Positions 1-7,039 of a stretch of 11,542 nucleotides of DNA are shown here, piece after piece. The position numbers and the translations under genes were made by a program. The DNA is from Phycisphaera mikurensis NBRC 102666 (lineage in GTDB: Bacteria; Planctomycetota; Phycisphaerae; Phycisphaerales; SM1A02). The DNA lies in contig CAMBSR010000049.1 in the NCBI GenBank assembly GCA_945870475.1, positions 1 to 11,542 on the forward strand. Direction: 5' to 3'. The notes under the pieces were generated by a model that did no database searches, had not been told where the DNA came from, and worked only from the letters and a program-made list of their open reading frames with translations. Numbering within the stretch: the stretch's first letter is position 1; the number at the start of each line of letters is the position of its first letter.

Positions 1-948
1 CGTCGAGCAGCAGGGCCCGCCGAACCGTCCGCGGCGTGGATCGCAGGGGAGTGGCGGCCCCTTCTCTCGGCCTATGCGCTCTCCGGGCTCGGCCAGTACG
101 TCCACGGTGGCCTTCTCATGGTGCCGCCGCTTGTGATTGGTGCATTCGCCGACAACGAGGCGGTCGGCCTTTTCTCCATGGCCTTCACGCTGTCGACCGC
201 GATCAACGTCGTGGTGGCCGTGAGCATCGGTCTTGTGCTGCAGCCGATCTTCGCCCGGATGGCAGAGGACCCGAATCGGCAACTGGCCGCATTCCTCCGC
301 TCGTGCAGCACCATCGCCGCCGTCGCGATGCCTTTCTGCCTCGTTCAGGCGGTGCTGGTTGGACCCGCCATTCGCACCTTCCTCCCCAGCCGCTGGGAGG
401 GCGCGATCCCGATGGCCGTGTTCCTGTCGGCCGGACAGTCCTTCTACTTTGCGGTCAACCCGGCGATGAGCCTCCTCAAGGCACAGGGCCGGTTCAAGGC
501 GTTCCTTGTGTGGCAGGGACTGCAGCTGATGGTGGTCGCGGGCGCGATGGTGCTGGCCGGAAGGCTTGGCGGCGAGCGCGCCGGCCTGGCCATTGTGGGT
601 GTCGCAGGCCTCTACACCGTCATCTCTGCGCCCATCGGCGTCCGTCTCTGCCTCCGTGGCCAGCCGTCCCCGTGGTCGCGGAGCGTTGGGCTCTTCGGCC
701 GCCCGTTCCTCGCCTCGTTGCTGGCGGTGGCCCCGGCGTGGGCTGGTTTCGCGCTGCTCGGCGGCGTCGGCCGCGCATGGGACATTGCGCACATCGCCGT
801 GGTTCCACTGGTGGTGGCCTGCATCTACCCACTGGCGCTCCGGGCACTGGACCCGATCGCATGGAACGAGGTCCGACACATTGGTTCGGTGCTCGTCGCA
901 CGGATCCGCCGCTCCGGCCGCGTTGTGGAGGGGGCGCACCGCCCGTGA
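1..948 (+). CDS. Wzx-type polysaccharide flippase, 3' part (5' end outside window)
   Basis: The frame is open from the first base and ends at the TGA at 946-948, giving 315 visible residues. A Met at 118 lies inside the same continuous frame, so the gene very probably starts before the window. The protein is strongly hydrophobic, with repeated membrane-spanning stretches. A segment near residues 48-80 (ADNEAVGLFSMAFTL followed by a hydrophobic run and QPIFARMAEDPNRQL) resembles the oligosaccharide flippase (Wzx/PST, MOP superfamily) pattern, in which a helix is followed by a short charged loop. Such proteins are integral to the inner membrane and flip lipid-linked sugar units to the periplasm. 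The downstream glycosyltransferase starts inside its stop codon (GTGA), which suggests co-transcription and translational coupling in a surface-polysaccharide operon. The exact sugar substrate cannot be inferred. Confidence 0.8.
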   Translation, partial: RRAAGPAEPSAAWIAGEWRPLLSAYALSGLGQYVHGGLLMVPPLVIGAFADNEAVGLFSMAFTLSTAINVVVAVSIGLVLQPIFARMAEDPNRQLAAFLRSCSTIAAVAMPFCLVQAVLVGPAIRTFLPSRWEGAIPMAVFLSAGQSFYFAVNPAMSLLKAQGRFKAFLVWQGLQLMVVAGAMVLAGRLGGERAGLAIVGVAGLYTVISAPIGVRLCLRGQPSPWSRSVGLFGRPFLASLLAVAPAWAGFALLGGVGRAWDIAHIAVVPLVVACIYPLALRALDPIAWNEVRHIGSVLVARIRRSGRVVEGAHRP

Positions 949-1784
949 GCACCAAACTGCCCGTGACGGTAGTGATTCCGGTCCTCGACGAGGAGCAGAA
1001 CCTCCCCGGGTGCCTCGCCCGATTGGGCCGGTTCGCGACGGTCGTCGTGGTGGACTCGGGATCGAAGGACCGTACGCGCGAGATCGCGCGGCTCGCCGGT
1101 GCCGGCCTGGTCGACTTCCGCTGGGACGGGCAATTCCCCAAGAAGCGCAACTGGTACCTGCGGAACCACCACATCGAGACTCCCTGGGTCCTCTTCCTCG
1201 ACGCCGACGAGTACGTGGACGACGCATTCTGCGACGAACTTGCGCGTGTCCTTCCCTCGACCCAGCACGCCGGCTTCTGGATCAACTACGACAATTGGTT
1301 CCTTGGACGCCGTCTTCGACACGGGGATGCCAACAGGAAGCTGGCCCTCTTCCGCGTCGGCACCGGCGAGTATGAGCGCATCGACGAGGACCGATGGAGC
1401 CACCTGGACATGGAGGTCCATGAACATCCCGTGCTCCAAGGTTCGACGGGCGAGATCGCGGCTCGGCTCGATCACCGCGACTACCGCGGATTCGACCATT
1501 GGCTCCGCAAGCACAACGAGTATTCGACCTGGGAGGCGCACCGCATCGCGCTGCTTCGCGGAGCCGGGAATGCAGTGTCGGGGGATCTGACCCCCCGGCA
1601 GCGCAAGAAATACGGCAACATCGGCAAGCCATGGCTTCCGATCGCCTACTTCCTGCACATGTACCTCGCGAAGCGCGGCTTCCTCGATGGATACGCGGGC
1701 TTCGCCTATGCCTTCGCAAAGTCCGTGTATTTCTGGGAGATTGGCGTGAAGGTCGGCGAGCTCGAGTCGGGAACGCACCGCTGA
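945..1784 (+). CDS. Family 2 glycosyltransferase, WaaE/KdtX-like (LPS-core beta-glucosyltransferase type)
   Basis: This is a 279-residue cytoplasmic or membrane-associated GT-A enzyme expected to transfer a sugar from a nucleotide donor to a lipopolysaccharide-core or similar acceptor. It opens with the GT2 signature VTVVIPVLDEEQNL (residues 7-20), followed by VVDSGS (35-40), a KKRN donor-binding segment (66-69), the metal-binding DAD (86-88), a MEVHEH motif (156-161) and HRDYRGFDHWLRKHNEY (178-193). The last block is typical of the WaaE/KdtX subgroup. The C-terminus is partly hydrophobic and may bind the membrane. I chose the GTG at 945 because the GT2 fold begins right there, a GGAGGGGG purine run lies at 927-934, and it overlaps the flippase stop. 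The frame stays open upstream to 36, but that part is out of frame with the convincing flippase. The acceptor and sugar are unknown. Confidence 0.88.
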   Translation: MSTKLPVTVVIPVLDEEQNLPGCLARLGRFATVVVVDSGSKDRTREIARLAGAGLVDFRWDGQFPKKRNWYLRNHHIETPWVLFLDADEYVDDAFCDELARVLPSTQHAGFWINYDNWFLGRRLRHGDANRKLALFRVGTGEYERIDEDRWSHLDMEVHEHPVLQGSTGEIAARLDHRDYRGFDHWLRKHNEYSTWEAHRIALLRGAGNAVSGDLTPRQRKKYGNIGKPWLPIAYFLHMYLAKRGFLDGYAGFAYAFAKSVYFWEIGVKVGELESGTHR

Positions 1785-1809
1785 CCGCTGAATGCTCGCC
1801 GGGGCGCAT

Positions 1810-1826
1810 CTATCATCGCCCGCGTG
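1810..1826 (+). promoter_or_regulatory. Leaderless-type promoter and start of cysS
   Basis: The sequence C-TATCAT-CGCCCGC-GTG places a -10-like hexamer (1811-1816) seven bases before the GTG start at 1824. With normal -10 to +1 spacing, transcription would begin at or next to the start codon, giving an mRNA without a leader. No Shine-Dalgarno sequence is present in the short gap. The same arrangement occurs before coaE and the lipoprotein gene. No convincing -35 was found. Confidence 0.5.
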
Positions 1827-3389
1827 CCTGCGATCCGAATCCACAACACCCGCACGCGCTCACCGCAGGACATCGCGCCGGGCGCGCGCGCTTCGCTCAC
1901 CTTCTACTCCTGCGGCCCCACCGTCTACGACGACGCGCACATCGGGAACTTCCGCTCGTTCCTGAACGCCGACATCCTGCGCCGCGCGCTCGAGCTCTTC
2001 GGCCACCGCGTCACGCACGTGATGAACATCACCGACGTCGGCCACATGACCGAGGACTCGGCGGCCGACGGTGGCGGCGAGGACAAGATGGCGGTGGCGG
2101 GCAAGCGCCTTGCGGAGGCCAAGAAGTCCGGCAAGCTTCCCGCGGGGGCGGACATCGATCCATCCAATCCGCTGGCGATCGCTGATTTCTACGCCGCGCG
2201 CTTCCTGGAGGACGCGCGGCACCTCGGGCTGAAGGTGGCCATCGAGGCCGAGGCGATCCGCGCCGCGGGCGGCGACCCCGGCACGCTGATGCCGCGCCCG
2301 ACGCGCTGCATCCCGCAGATGGTGGCGATGATCGAGCAGCTGGTGGCGCGCGGCCACGCGTACGTGGCGTCCGACGGCGCGGTGTACTTCGACGTGCGCT
2401 CGTTCCCGGCGTACGGCCAGCTCTCGGGCAACACGCTCGACCAGCTGCGCGAGGGCGCGGGCGAGCGCATCGACGCCGCGCACCAGGCCGTGAAGCGCCA
2501 TCCCGCGGATTTCATGCTCTGGAAGCCCGATCCGAAGCACCTGATGCGCTGGCCGTCGCCCTGGGGCGAGGGCTACCCGGGCTGGCACATCGAGTGCAGC
2601 GCCATGGCGCGCATGCTGCTCGGCGACGAGATCGACATCCACTCGGGCGGCGAGGACAACATCTTCCCGCACCACGAGTGCGAGGTGGCGCAGAGCTGCT
2701 GCGCGACCGGCCTGCCCGTCTTCGCCCGCACGTGGTTCCATACCCGCCACCTGCAGGTGGAGGGCGAGAAGATGTCCAAGAGCAAGGGCAACTTCTTCAC
2801 CGCGCGCGACCTCTTCGCGAAGGGCGTGACGCCCGCCGCGCTGCGGCTCGAACTGGTGCGCACGCACTACCGCACCAACGCCAACTTCACCATGCAGGGC
2901 CTGCAGGATTGCCAGCGCATGATCGACCGCTGGTCGCGTGCGCACGCACAGCTGGTGGACCGCGCGAAGCAGGGCGGGGCCCCTGACGAAGCGCGCGCTG
3001 CCGGTCCGTTCGAACGCGCGCTGGCTGCGTTCACCGACGCCGTGTGCGACGACCTCAACCTGGCCCGTGCCATCGCCGCCCTCAACGAGGCGGTCGGAGC
3101 CAAGCCCGAGGCTCACGCGGCGTCATGCCCGCATCGCGAGCTTTCCAGCCTGCTCGCCATGGATTCCGTGCTGGGAGTGCTTGGGCGCAATGCGCCCCTG
3201 GCGGACGCCGCGCCGGCGGAAGACCCGGCGTTCGTCGCGCGGGTCATGGAACTGATCGCGCAGCGCGCCGCTGCACGTGCATCCAAGGATTGGCCGGCGA
3301 GCGATCGCATTCGCGACGAGCTTGCGTCTCTGGGCGTTACCGTCAAGGATGGCCCGGAGGGCGCCACCTGGTCGCGCAGTCCGCGTTGA
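1824..3389 (+). CDS. cysS: Cysteinyl-tRNA synthetase
   Basis: This class I aminoacyl-tRNA synthetase charges tRNA-Cys with cysteine in the cytoplasm. Visible family marks are the zinc ligand Cys in FYSCGPTVYD (C30), the HIGH-type HIGN (39-42), GWHIECSAM with C258, FPHHECE (H283 and E287 as the other expected zinc ligands) and KMSKS (316-320). The C-terminal part around residues 480-521 matches the usual CysRS end (KDWPASDRIRDELASLGV). At 521 residues it is about 60 longer than the E. coli enzyme. Much of the surplus lies at about 76-115, a charged, Gly-rich insertion after NITDVGH, with a smaller one near 143-157. The GTG at 1824 gives the expected N-terminus (the protein begins PAIRIHNT after the initiator) and follows a -10-like element. 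It lies 39 bases after the glycosyltransferase and is probably a separate transcription unit. Confidence 0.97.
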   Translation: MPAIRIHNTRTRSPQDIAPGARASLTFYSCGPTVYDDAHIGNFRSFLNADILRRALELFGHRVTHVMNITDVGHMTEDSAADGGGEDKMAVAGKRLAEAKKSGKLPAGADIDPSNPLAIADFYAARFLEDARHLGLKVAIEAEAIRAAGGDPGTLMPRPTRCIPQMVAMIEQLVARGHAYVASDGAVYFDVRSFPAYGQLSGNTLDQLREGAGERIDAAHQAVKRHPADFMLWKPDPKHLMRWPSPWGEGYPGWHIECSAMARMLLGDEIDIHSGGEDNIFPHHECEVAQSCCATGLPVFARTWFHTRHLQVEGEKMSKSKGNFFTARDLFAKGVTPAALRLELVRTHYRTNANFTMQGLQDCQRMIDRWSRAHAQLVDRAKQGGAPDEARAAGPFERALAAFTDAVCDDLNLARAIAALNEAVGAKPEAHAASCPHRELSSLLAMDSVLGVLGRNAPLADAAPAEDPAFVARVMELIAQRAAARASKDWPASDRIRDELASLGVTVKDGPEGATWSRSPR

Positions 3390-3514
3390 TTGGCGAGTGA
3401 GCTCGCTCGAACTCGTTGACGGTGGCAGTCCGGTGAACGTGCCATGGCATGAATCGGCTGCGTGATGCCGCGGTGCATCAGGGAAGTGCCCCTTCATCCC
3501 CGCCTGGCGCCGGA

Positions 3515-3530
3515 CTACGATTCCCGCGTG
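3515..3530 (+). promoter_or_regulatory. Leaderless-type promoter and start of coaE
   Basis: C-TACGAT-TCCCGC-GTG has a -10-like hexamer (3516-3521) six bases before the GTG at 3528. A poor -35 candidate, TTCATC (3493-3498), sits 17 bases upstream. There is no Shine-Dalgarno sequence between the hexamer and the start. The arrangement matches those at cysS and the lipoprotein gene, including the CCGCG just before or at the start codon. Confidence 0.5.
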
Positions 3531-4154
3531 GCTCGCTCAGCCCCCCACCCCCCCACCCTCGGCCTCACCGGCGGCATCGGCGCGGGCAAGTCCACCGTCG
3601 CGCGCATCCTCGCCGAGGAGGGCTGCCTGGTCTGCGACAGCGACGCACTCGCGCGCGAGGCGCTGAACCACCCTTCCATCCGCGCCGAGATCCTCTCGTG
3701 GTGGGGCGACCGCGTGCGCGCGCCGGATGGCGCGATCGATCGCGCCAAGCTCGGGGAGCTGGTGTTCTCCTCGCCGGACGAACGCAAGCGCCTCGAGTCG
3801 CTCGTCCACCCGTGGATCGAGCGCCACCGCGAGCAGCTCTTCGCCTCGCCGCCGCCCGGGACGCGTGCCCTCGTTATCGACGCGCCGCTCCTCCTGGAGG
3901 CGGGGCTCGGCGCGGCCTGCCACCGGGTGATCTTCGTCGATTCCCCGCTGGAACTGCGCCTGGAGCGGGTCCGCGCCAACCGTGGCTGGTCCGCCCAGGA
4001 ACTCGCCCGCCGTGAGGCCGCCCAGTGGCCACTTGACCAGAAGCGCGCTTGCGCGCATCATGTTGTCAGCAACGAAGGCGACCCCGCCTCGTTGCGCGCG
4101 CAGGTGCGCGCGGTGCTTGACGAAGCCTGCCCCCGGCCCGGTTCTCCGGCCTGA
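3528..4154 (+). CDS. coaE: Dephospho-CoA kinase
   Basis: This cytoplasmic P-loop kinase carries out the last step of coenzyme A synthesis, phosphorylating the 3'-hydroxyl of dephospho-CoA. The sequence shows the Walker A motif GGIGAGKST (residues 15-23), the DSD segment (37-39), LVHPWI (92-97), IDAPLLLEAG (117-126), IFVDSP (135-140), a lid-like RxxxNRGWSAQELARRE region (about 148-163) and the closing VVSNEGD (179-185). The length of 208 residues fits the family. Longer starts exist at 3462 (GTG) and 3465 (ATG), but they would add 21-22 unconserved residues before the family's normal N-terminus. The GTG at 3528 is preceded by a -10-like hexamer, so I chose it. Codons 5-10 contain runs of six and seven C separated by single A bases, an unusual slippage-prone stretch. 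Confidence 0.95.
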   Translation: MARSAPHPPTLGLTGGIGAGKSTVARILAEEGCLVCDSDALAREALNHPSIRAEILSWWGDRVRAPDGAIDRAKLGELVFSSPDERKRLESLVHPWIERHREQLFASPPPGTRALVIDAPLLLEAGLGAACHRVIFVDSPLELRLERVRANRGWSAQELARREAAQWPLDQKRACAHHVVSNEGDPASLRAQVRAVLDEACPRPGSPA

Positions 4155-4169
4155 GGCACGCAACGTCGG

Positions 4170-4188
4170 ACGACGCTCTCGGCGTCGT
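4170..4188 (+). terminator. Hairpin after coaE, possible terminator
   Basis: ACGACGC (4170-4176) and GCGTCGT (4182-4188) form a perfect 7-bp stem with a 5-base loop, 16 bases after the coaE stop. No T-run follows, so it may be an RNA-end-protecting hairpin or a pause site, not a classical intrinsic terminator. Confidence 0.4.
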
Positions 4189-4204
4189 GTGGCCCTCGGC
4201 CAGG

Positions 4205-4245
4205 CGTCCAAACGGGGAACCCCTCACGAAACGTCCGAACGGGAG
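4205..4245 (+). repeat. Imperfect direct repeat in the rho upstream region
   Basis: CGTCCAAACGGGG (4205-4217) recurs as CGTCCGAACGGGA (4232-4244), with 11 of 13 bases identical and a 27-base period. The second copy ends in GGGAG, which can pair with CTCCC at 4255-4259. The role is unknown; a regulator-binding pair or an RNA structure in the rho leader are options. Confidence 0.4.
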
Positions 4246-4270
4246 CCTGCCGGCCTCCCGATCCGACCCG

Positions 4271-4318
4271 GTCACTTTCAGGCCTTCAGTTCATCCCTGA
4301 CCTTTCACCTCTCACCGC
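4271..4318 (+). promoter_or_regulatory. C/T-rich, G-poor stretch before rho, possible rut-like leader
   Basis: About 48 bases contain many C and T and only a handful of G, unlike the surrounding GC-balanced coding DNA. C-rich, G-poor, weakly structured RNA is what Rho binds, and rho genes of some bacteria are autoregulated by attenuation in their leaders. I infer a possible autoregulatory Rho-loading site. No clear promoter was found in the 225-base gap between coaE and rho, so it is not certain that this stretch is transcribed as a leader. Confidence 0.3.
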
Positions 4319-4379
4319 GGCATCCGCCGCAGCCGGCACGCGCCCCAGTCCGGGGCGCCACACGAATCGGAGCAGAACC

Positions 4380-5846
4380 ATGAGCAAGCGTCGTCGTCGC
4401 AAGGGTGGTGGTGGAGGCAGTGGCGGAGGTGGCGGTGGAGGTGGTGGCGGGCATCACCGCAACCATCACCATGCCTACGAGCAGCCCACCGGCATCGTGC
4501 CCACGGACGAGCAGCTCGAGCTCGAGCTCGCGGAGTTCGAGAAGGAGTGGAAGGGCAAGTTCGAGGTCGCCAAGAAGGACGACCTGAACCTCTCCGCGCT
4601 CCAGAAGATGAAGAACGACGAGCTGGTGAAGCTCGCCAAGAAGGAAGGCCTGGAGGACCAGATCGGCCTGCCCAAGCAGCAGCTGGTCTTCGAGGTCCTG
4701 CGCGCCCGCGCCCAGAAGCAGGGCCTGATGATCGCCGAGGGCACGCTCGAGATCCTGCACGACGGCTACGGATTCCTCCGCAGCGCCGAGTACAGCTACC
4801 AGCCCTCGCCGGACGACGTCTACGTCTCCCCGAGCCAGATCCGCCGCTTCGGCCTCCGCAAGGGCCACGTGGTGAAGGGCGTGATCCGCCCTCCCAAGGA
4901 CCAGGAGACGTACTTCGCGCTGCTGCGCGTGGAGAGCGTGAACGGCCGCGACCCGAAGTCGCTGCATGACCTGCCCACCTTCGAGAACCTGACTCCGCTG
5001 CACCCGAACAAGCGCATCCACCTGGAGAACCTGGCGGAACCGGCGCGCATCGAGCCGCGCGTCATCGAGATGGTCACGCCGCTCGGCTTCGGCCAGCGTG
5101 CGCTCATCGTGGCACCGCCGCGCACCGGCAAGACCGTCATCCTGCAGCAGCTGGCGAACGCCATCACCGCCAACCACCCCGACGTGCACGTGATCGTGCT
5201 GCTCGTGGACGAGCGCCCCGAGGAAGTCACCGACTTCCGCCGCAACACCAAGGGCAAGGTGGAGGTGGTGGCCAGCACCTTCGACGAGGAAGCCATCCGC
5301 CACATCCAGGTGGCCGAGATGGTCTCCGAGAAGGCGCGCCGCATGGTGGAGTTCGGCGACCACGTGGTGATCCTGCTCGACAGCATCACGCGCCTCGCGC
5401 GCGGCTACAACAACGCCATGCCGGGCTCCGGCAAGATCGGCTCGGGCGGCGTGGACAATTCCGCGCTCATCAAGCCCAAGAAGTTCTTCGGCAGCGCGCG
5501 CAACATCGAGAACGGCGGCTCGCTCACCATCCTGGGCACGGCGCTGGTGGACACCGGCAGCCGCGCCGACGAGGTGATCTTCGAGGAGTTCAAGGGCACC
5601 GGCAACGCCGAGCTGCACCTCGACCGCAAGCTCATGGAGAAGCGCGTCTACCCGGCGATCAACATCGCCGCCAGCGGCACCCGCCGCGAAGAGCTCCTCA
5701 TGGACCAGAAGGAGCACGACCTCATCGTGCGCCTGCGCAAGGTGGTCAGCGACATGAACACGGTGGAGGCCATGGAACTCCTCCGCAGCCGCGTCGCCAA
5801 GACCAAGTCCAACGCCGAGTTCCTGATGACGATGGCGCTCAGCTGA
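4380..5846 (+). CDS. rho: Transcription termination factor Rho
   Basis: This hexameric RNA-dependent ATPase/helicase ends transcription of untranslated RNA and works with NusG. Domains in order: a low-complexity N-terminus (residues 8-31: Lys, then Gly runs broken by one Ser, then His-rich), an acidic stretch (about 43-60), a Rho N-domain (about 68-115), a cold-shock-like RNA-binding domain with GYGFLRS (129-135), then the ATPase. The ATPase has Walker A APPRTGKT (245-252), Walker B VIVLLVDE with D277/E278, the Q-loop after DSITRLARGYN (334-344), the R-loop in FKGTGN (404-409) and an SGTR arginine finger (R435). At 488 residues it is longer than the 419 of E. coli, mainly from the N-terminus. 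GGAG at 4369-4372 lies 7 bases before the ATG. Relative to the E. coli PPKAGKT, Walker A reads PPRTGKT. The nearby nusG is its usual partner. Confidence 0.98.
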   Translation: MSKRRRRKGGGGGSGGGGGGGGGGHHRNHHHAYEQPTGIVPTDEQLELELAEFEKEWKGKFEVAKKDDLNLSALQKMKNDELVKLAKKEGLEDQIGLPKQQLVFEVLRARAQKQGLMIAEGTLEILHDGYGFLRSAEYSYQPSPDDVYVSPSQIRRFGLRKGHVVKGVIRPPKDQETYFALLRVESVNGRDPKSLHDLPTFENLTPLHPNKRIHLENLAEPARIEPRVIEMVTPLGFGQRALIVAPPRTGKTVILQQLANAITANHPDVHVIVLLVDERPEEVTDFRRNTKGKVEVVASTFDEEAIRHIQVAEMVSEKARRMVEFGDHVVILLDSITRLARGYNNAMPGSGKIGSGGVDNSALIKPKKFFGSARNIENGGSLTILGTALVDTGSRADEVIFEEFKGTGNAELHLDRKLMEKRVYPAINIAASGTRREELLMDQKEHDLIVRLRKVVSDMNTVEAMELLRSRVAKTKSNAEFLMTMALS

Positions 5847-5859
5847 CCTGCGCGACGGC

Positions 5860-5884
5860 CCCGCACGGCCTGCGCCGTGGCGGG
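5860..5884 (+). terminator. Hairpin after rho, probable terminator
   Basis: CCCGCACGGC (5860-5869) pairs with GCCGTGGCGGG (5874-5884), giving a 10-bp stem with one bulged G and a CTGC loop. It begins 14 bases after the rho stop. Only TTCC follows, so the T-tract is very weak. Confidence 0.5.
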
Positions 5885-5914
5885 TTCCGGCAACAGGAAT
5901 GCCCGCCGCTTCCG

Positions 5915-5921
5915 TATAGGT
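5915..5921 (+). promoter_or_regulatory. Possible -10 element before the prepilin-like gene
   Basis: TATAGGT stands out in GC-rich surroundings and would give a short leader of about 20 bases containing the GAGG (5940-5943) that sits 6 bases before the ATG at 5950. No acceptable -35 was seen at the usual distance, so this is tentative. Confidence 0.3.
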
Positions 5922-5949
5922 ACCTGCACCCCGCAGCACGAGGATCGCC

Positions 5950-6873
5950 ATGCACGAAGCCACCGCCACGCGCGCCCCGCAGTCCGCGCCCCGCAGCACC
6001 CCCCGCCCGTCGAACGCGCGCCGCATGCGTGCGGGCGTCACGCTCGTCGAGGTGATGGTGGTGGTCGCCGTGATCGCGGCACTCGTGGGAATCCTGCTCC
6101 CGGCGCTCGGAATCCTGCGAAAGAACGCGGACATGGTTGCCAGCCAGAGCAACCTGCGCACCATCGGCGCGCTGATGACGACGTACTCGCTCGACAACCG
6201 CGACCACGTCCTTCCCAGCCAGTTCGACTACACGGCCGCCGCCGGCAAGACCCAGGTGCGCACGCCGTCGCCCGCGGGCACCACGCCGAACACCGGCGCG
6301 GTGCTGAAGGGTTCGTGGACGGACATCCTGTGGACGCTCGGCAAGTTCGGGCCGATCGTCCCCCTCGGCGGCACCGACGTGCCGAGCCCCACGTGGGACT
6401 ACCGCTACGACTCGCCGGACTTCTGGGCCTACGACCGCCCCGACATGGTGGACAGCAACCCGTTCCGCTCGAAGAGCCCGATCGTGAAGCCGTTCTCCGA
6501 CGCCGGCGGCGATGCGCGCCCCTTCGGCAACGGCGCGTCCATCCGCGAGAAGGGGCAGCCCGGCTACTTCGCGGCCAACGACTTCTTCGACGCGCGCAGC
6601 AAGTGGTACACGAACGCGATGATCCGTCAGCCGGCGAACTCGGTGTACGTCGTCGACAGCCGCGCCGGCGAGACGATCCCGCTCTCCACCGTCGCACCCA
6701 ACGCGTGGAAGCCCGCGGAAACCGACTGCGAGGTCGAGTTCCGCTACGTCGGCGACGTGTGCTGCATGCTGTTCCTCGACGCCCACGTCACCACGTCCAA
6801 CAAGTGGATCGACCTGGCCGACCTCCAGAACAACCGGCAGACGCGCGTCGAGCGCCTTGACCAGCGCAACTGA
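5950..6873 (+). CDS. Prepilin-like protein with N-terminal methylation motif (type II secretion/type IV pilus pseudopilin-like)
   Basis: The 307-residue protein begins with a basic, Pro/Arg-rich leader of 29 residues. The prepilin signature RAG-VTLVEVMVVVAVIAALVGILLPALG follows, with predicted cleavage after G29, glutamate at mature position 5 (E34) and a single hydrophobic helix to about residue 53. A prepilin peptidase (PilD-type, not in the window) would be needed. The soluble remainder contains NLRTIGALMTTYSLDNRDHVLPS (146-base neighbourhood of the helix end), several Trp/Tyr-Asp pairs, a CC pair and LFLDAHVTT near the end. This ending resembles the FxDGHV ending common in the large planctomycete family of such proteins. 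GAGG lies 6 bases before the ATG. It stands alone between rho and the tRNA-Thr/tuf promoter. Whether it is a pilus subunit, a secretion pseudopilin or an envelope protein cannot be told. Confidence 0.85.
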   Translation: MHEATATRAPQSAPRSTPRPSNARRMRAGVTLVEVMVVVAVIAALVGILLPALGILRKNADMVASQSNLRTIGALMTTYSLDNRDHVLPSQFDYTAAAGKTQVRTPSPAGTTPNTGAVLKGSWTDILWTLGKFGPIVPLGGTDVPSPTWDYRYDSPDFWAYDRPDMVDSNPFRSKSPIVKPFSDAGGDARPFGNGASIREKGQPGYFAANDFFDARSKWYTNAMIRQPANSVYVVDSRAGETIPLSTVAPNAWKPAETDCEVEFRYVGDVCCMLFLDAHVTTSNKWIDLADLQNNRQTRVERLDQRN

Positions 6874-6968
6874 GGGGTCTTTATCAGCCAGCCAAATATC
6901 GGTCATCGCCAGGCCAGGGCGCGGGTTAAGAAATGCCGCGCCAACAGGCATCGGGCGTTTCGATCGGC

Positions 6969-6996
6969 TTGACTGCCACGGGCATTTCGGTAGGAT
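6969..6996 (+). promoter_or_regulatory. Sigma70-type promoter for tRNA-Thr/tuf
   Basis: TTGACT (6969-6974) and TAGGAT (6991-6996) are separated by 16 bases, the best -35/-10 pair in the window. The predicted start near 7003 lies about 37 bases before tRNA-Thr. As a stable-RNA promoter it would serve the tRNA and, by read-through, tuf. The 166-base gap between the prepilin-like gene and the tRNA shows nothing else recognisable. Confidence 0.7.
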
Positions 6997-7039
6997 TCCT
7001 GACTCGCCGCTCGTGAAACGGGCGGCGTTGTCATCGTTG

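Noticed and set aside
36..944. Long open frame running upstream of the glycosyltransferase (would make a 582-residue protein)
   Set aside because: It lies out of frame on the convincing flippase, its translation is Arg/Pro/Gly-rich without a domain, and the GT2 fold starts exactly at the GTG at 945. It is a high-GC shadow frame.
3393..3409. Small stem (GCGAG/CTCGC) just after cysS as terminator
   Set aside because: It has only 5 bp and no T-run; too weak to list as a terminator.
3462..3527. Upstream starts for coaE (GTG 3462, ATG 3465)
   Set aside because: They would add unconserved residues and translate through the -10-like element; the family N-terminus fits the GTG at 3528.
4305..6197. 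630-codon open frame on the - strand opposite rho
   Set aside because: It mirrors rho codons, consists of Leu/Val/His/Arg/Glu-rich low-information sequence and runs across the rho/prepilin boundary. Rho on the + strand is unambiguous.
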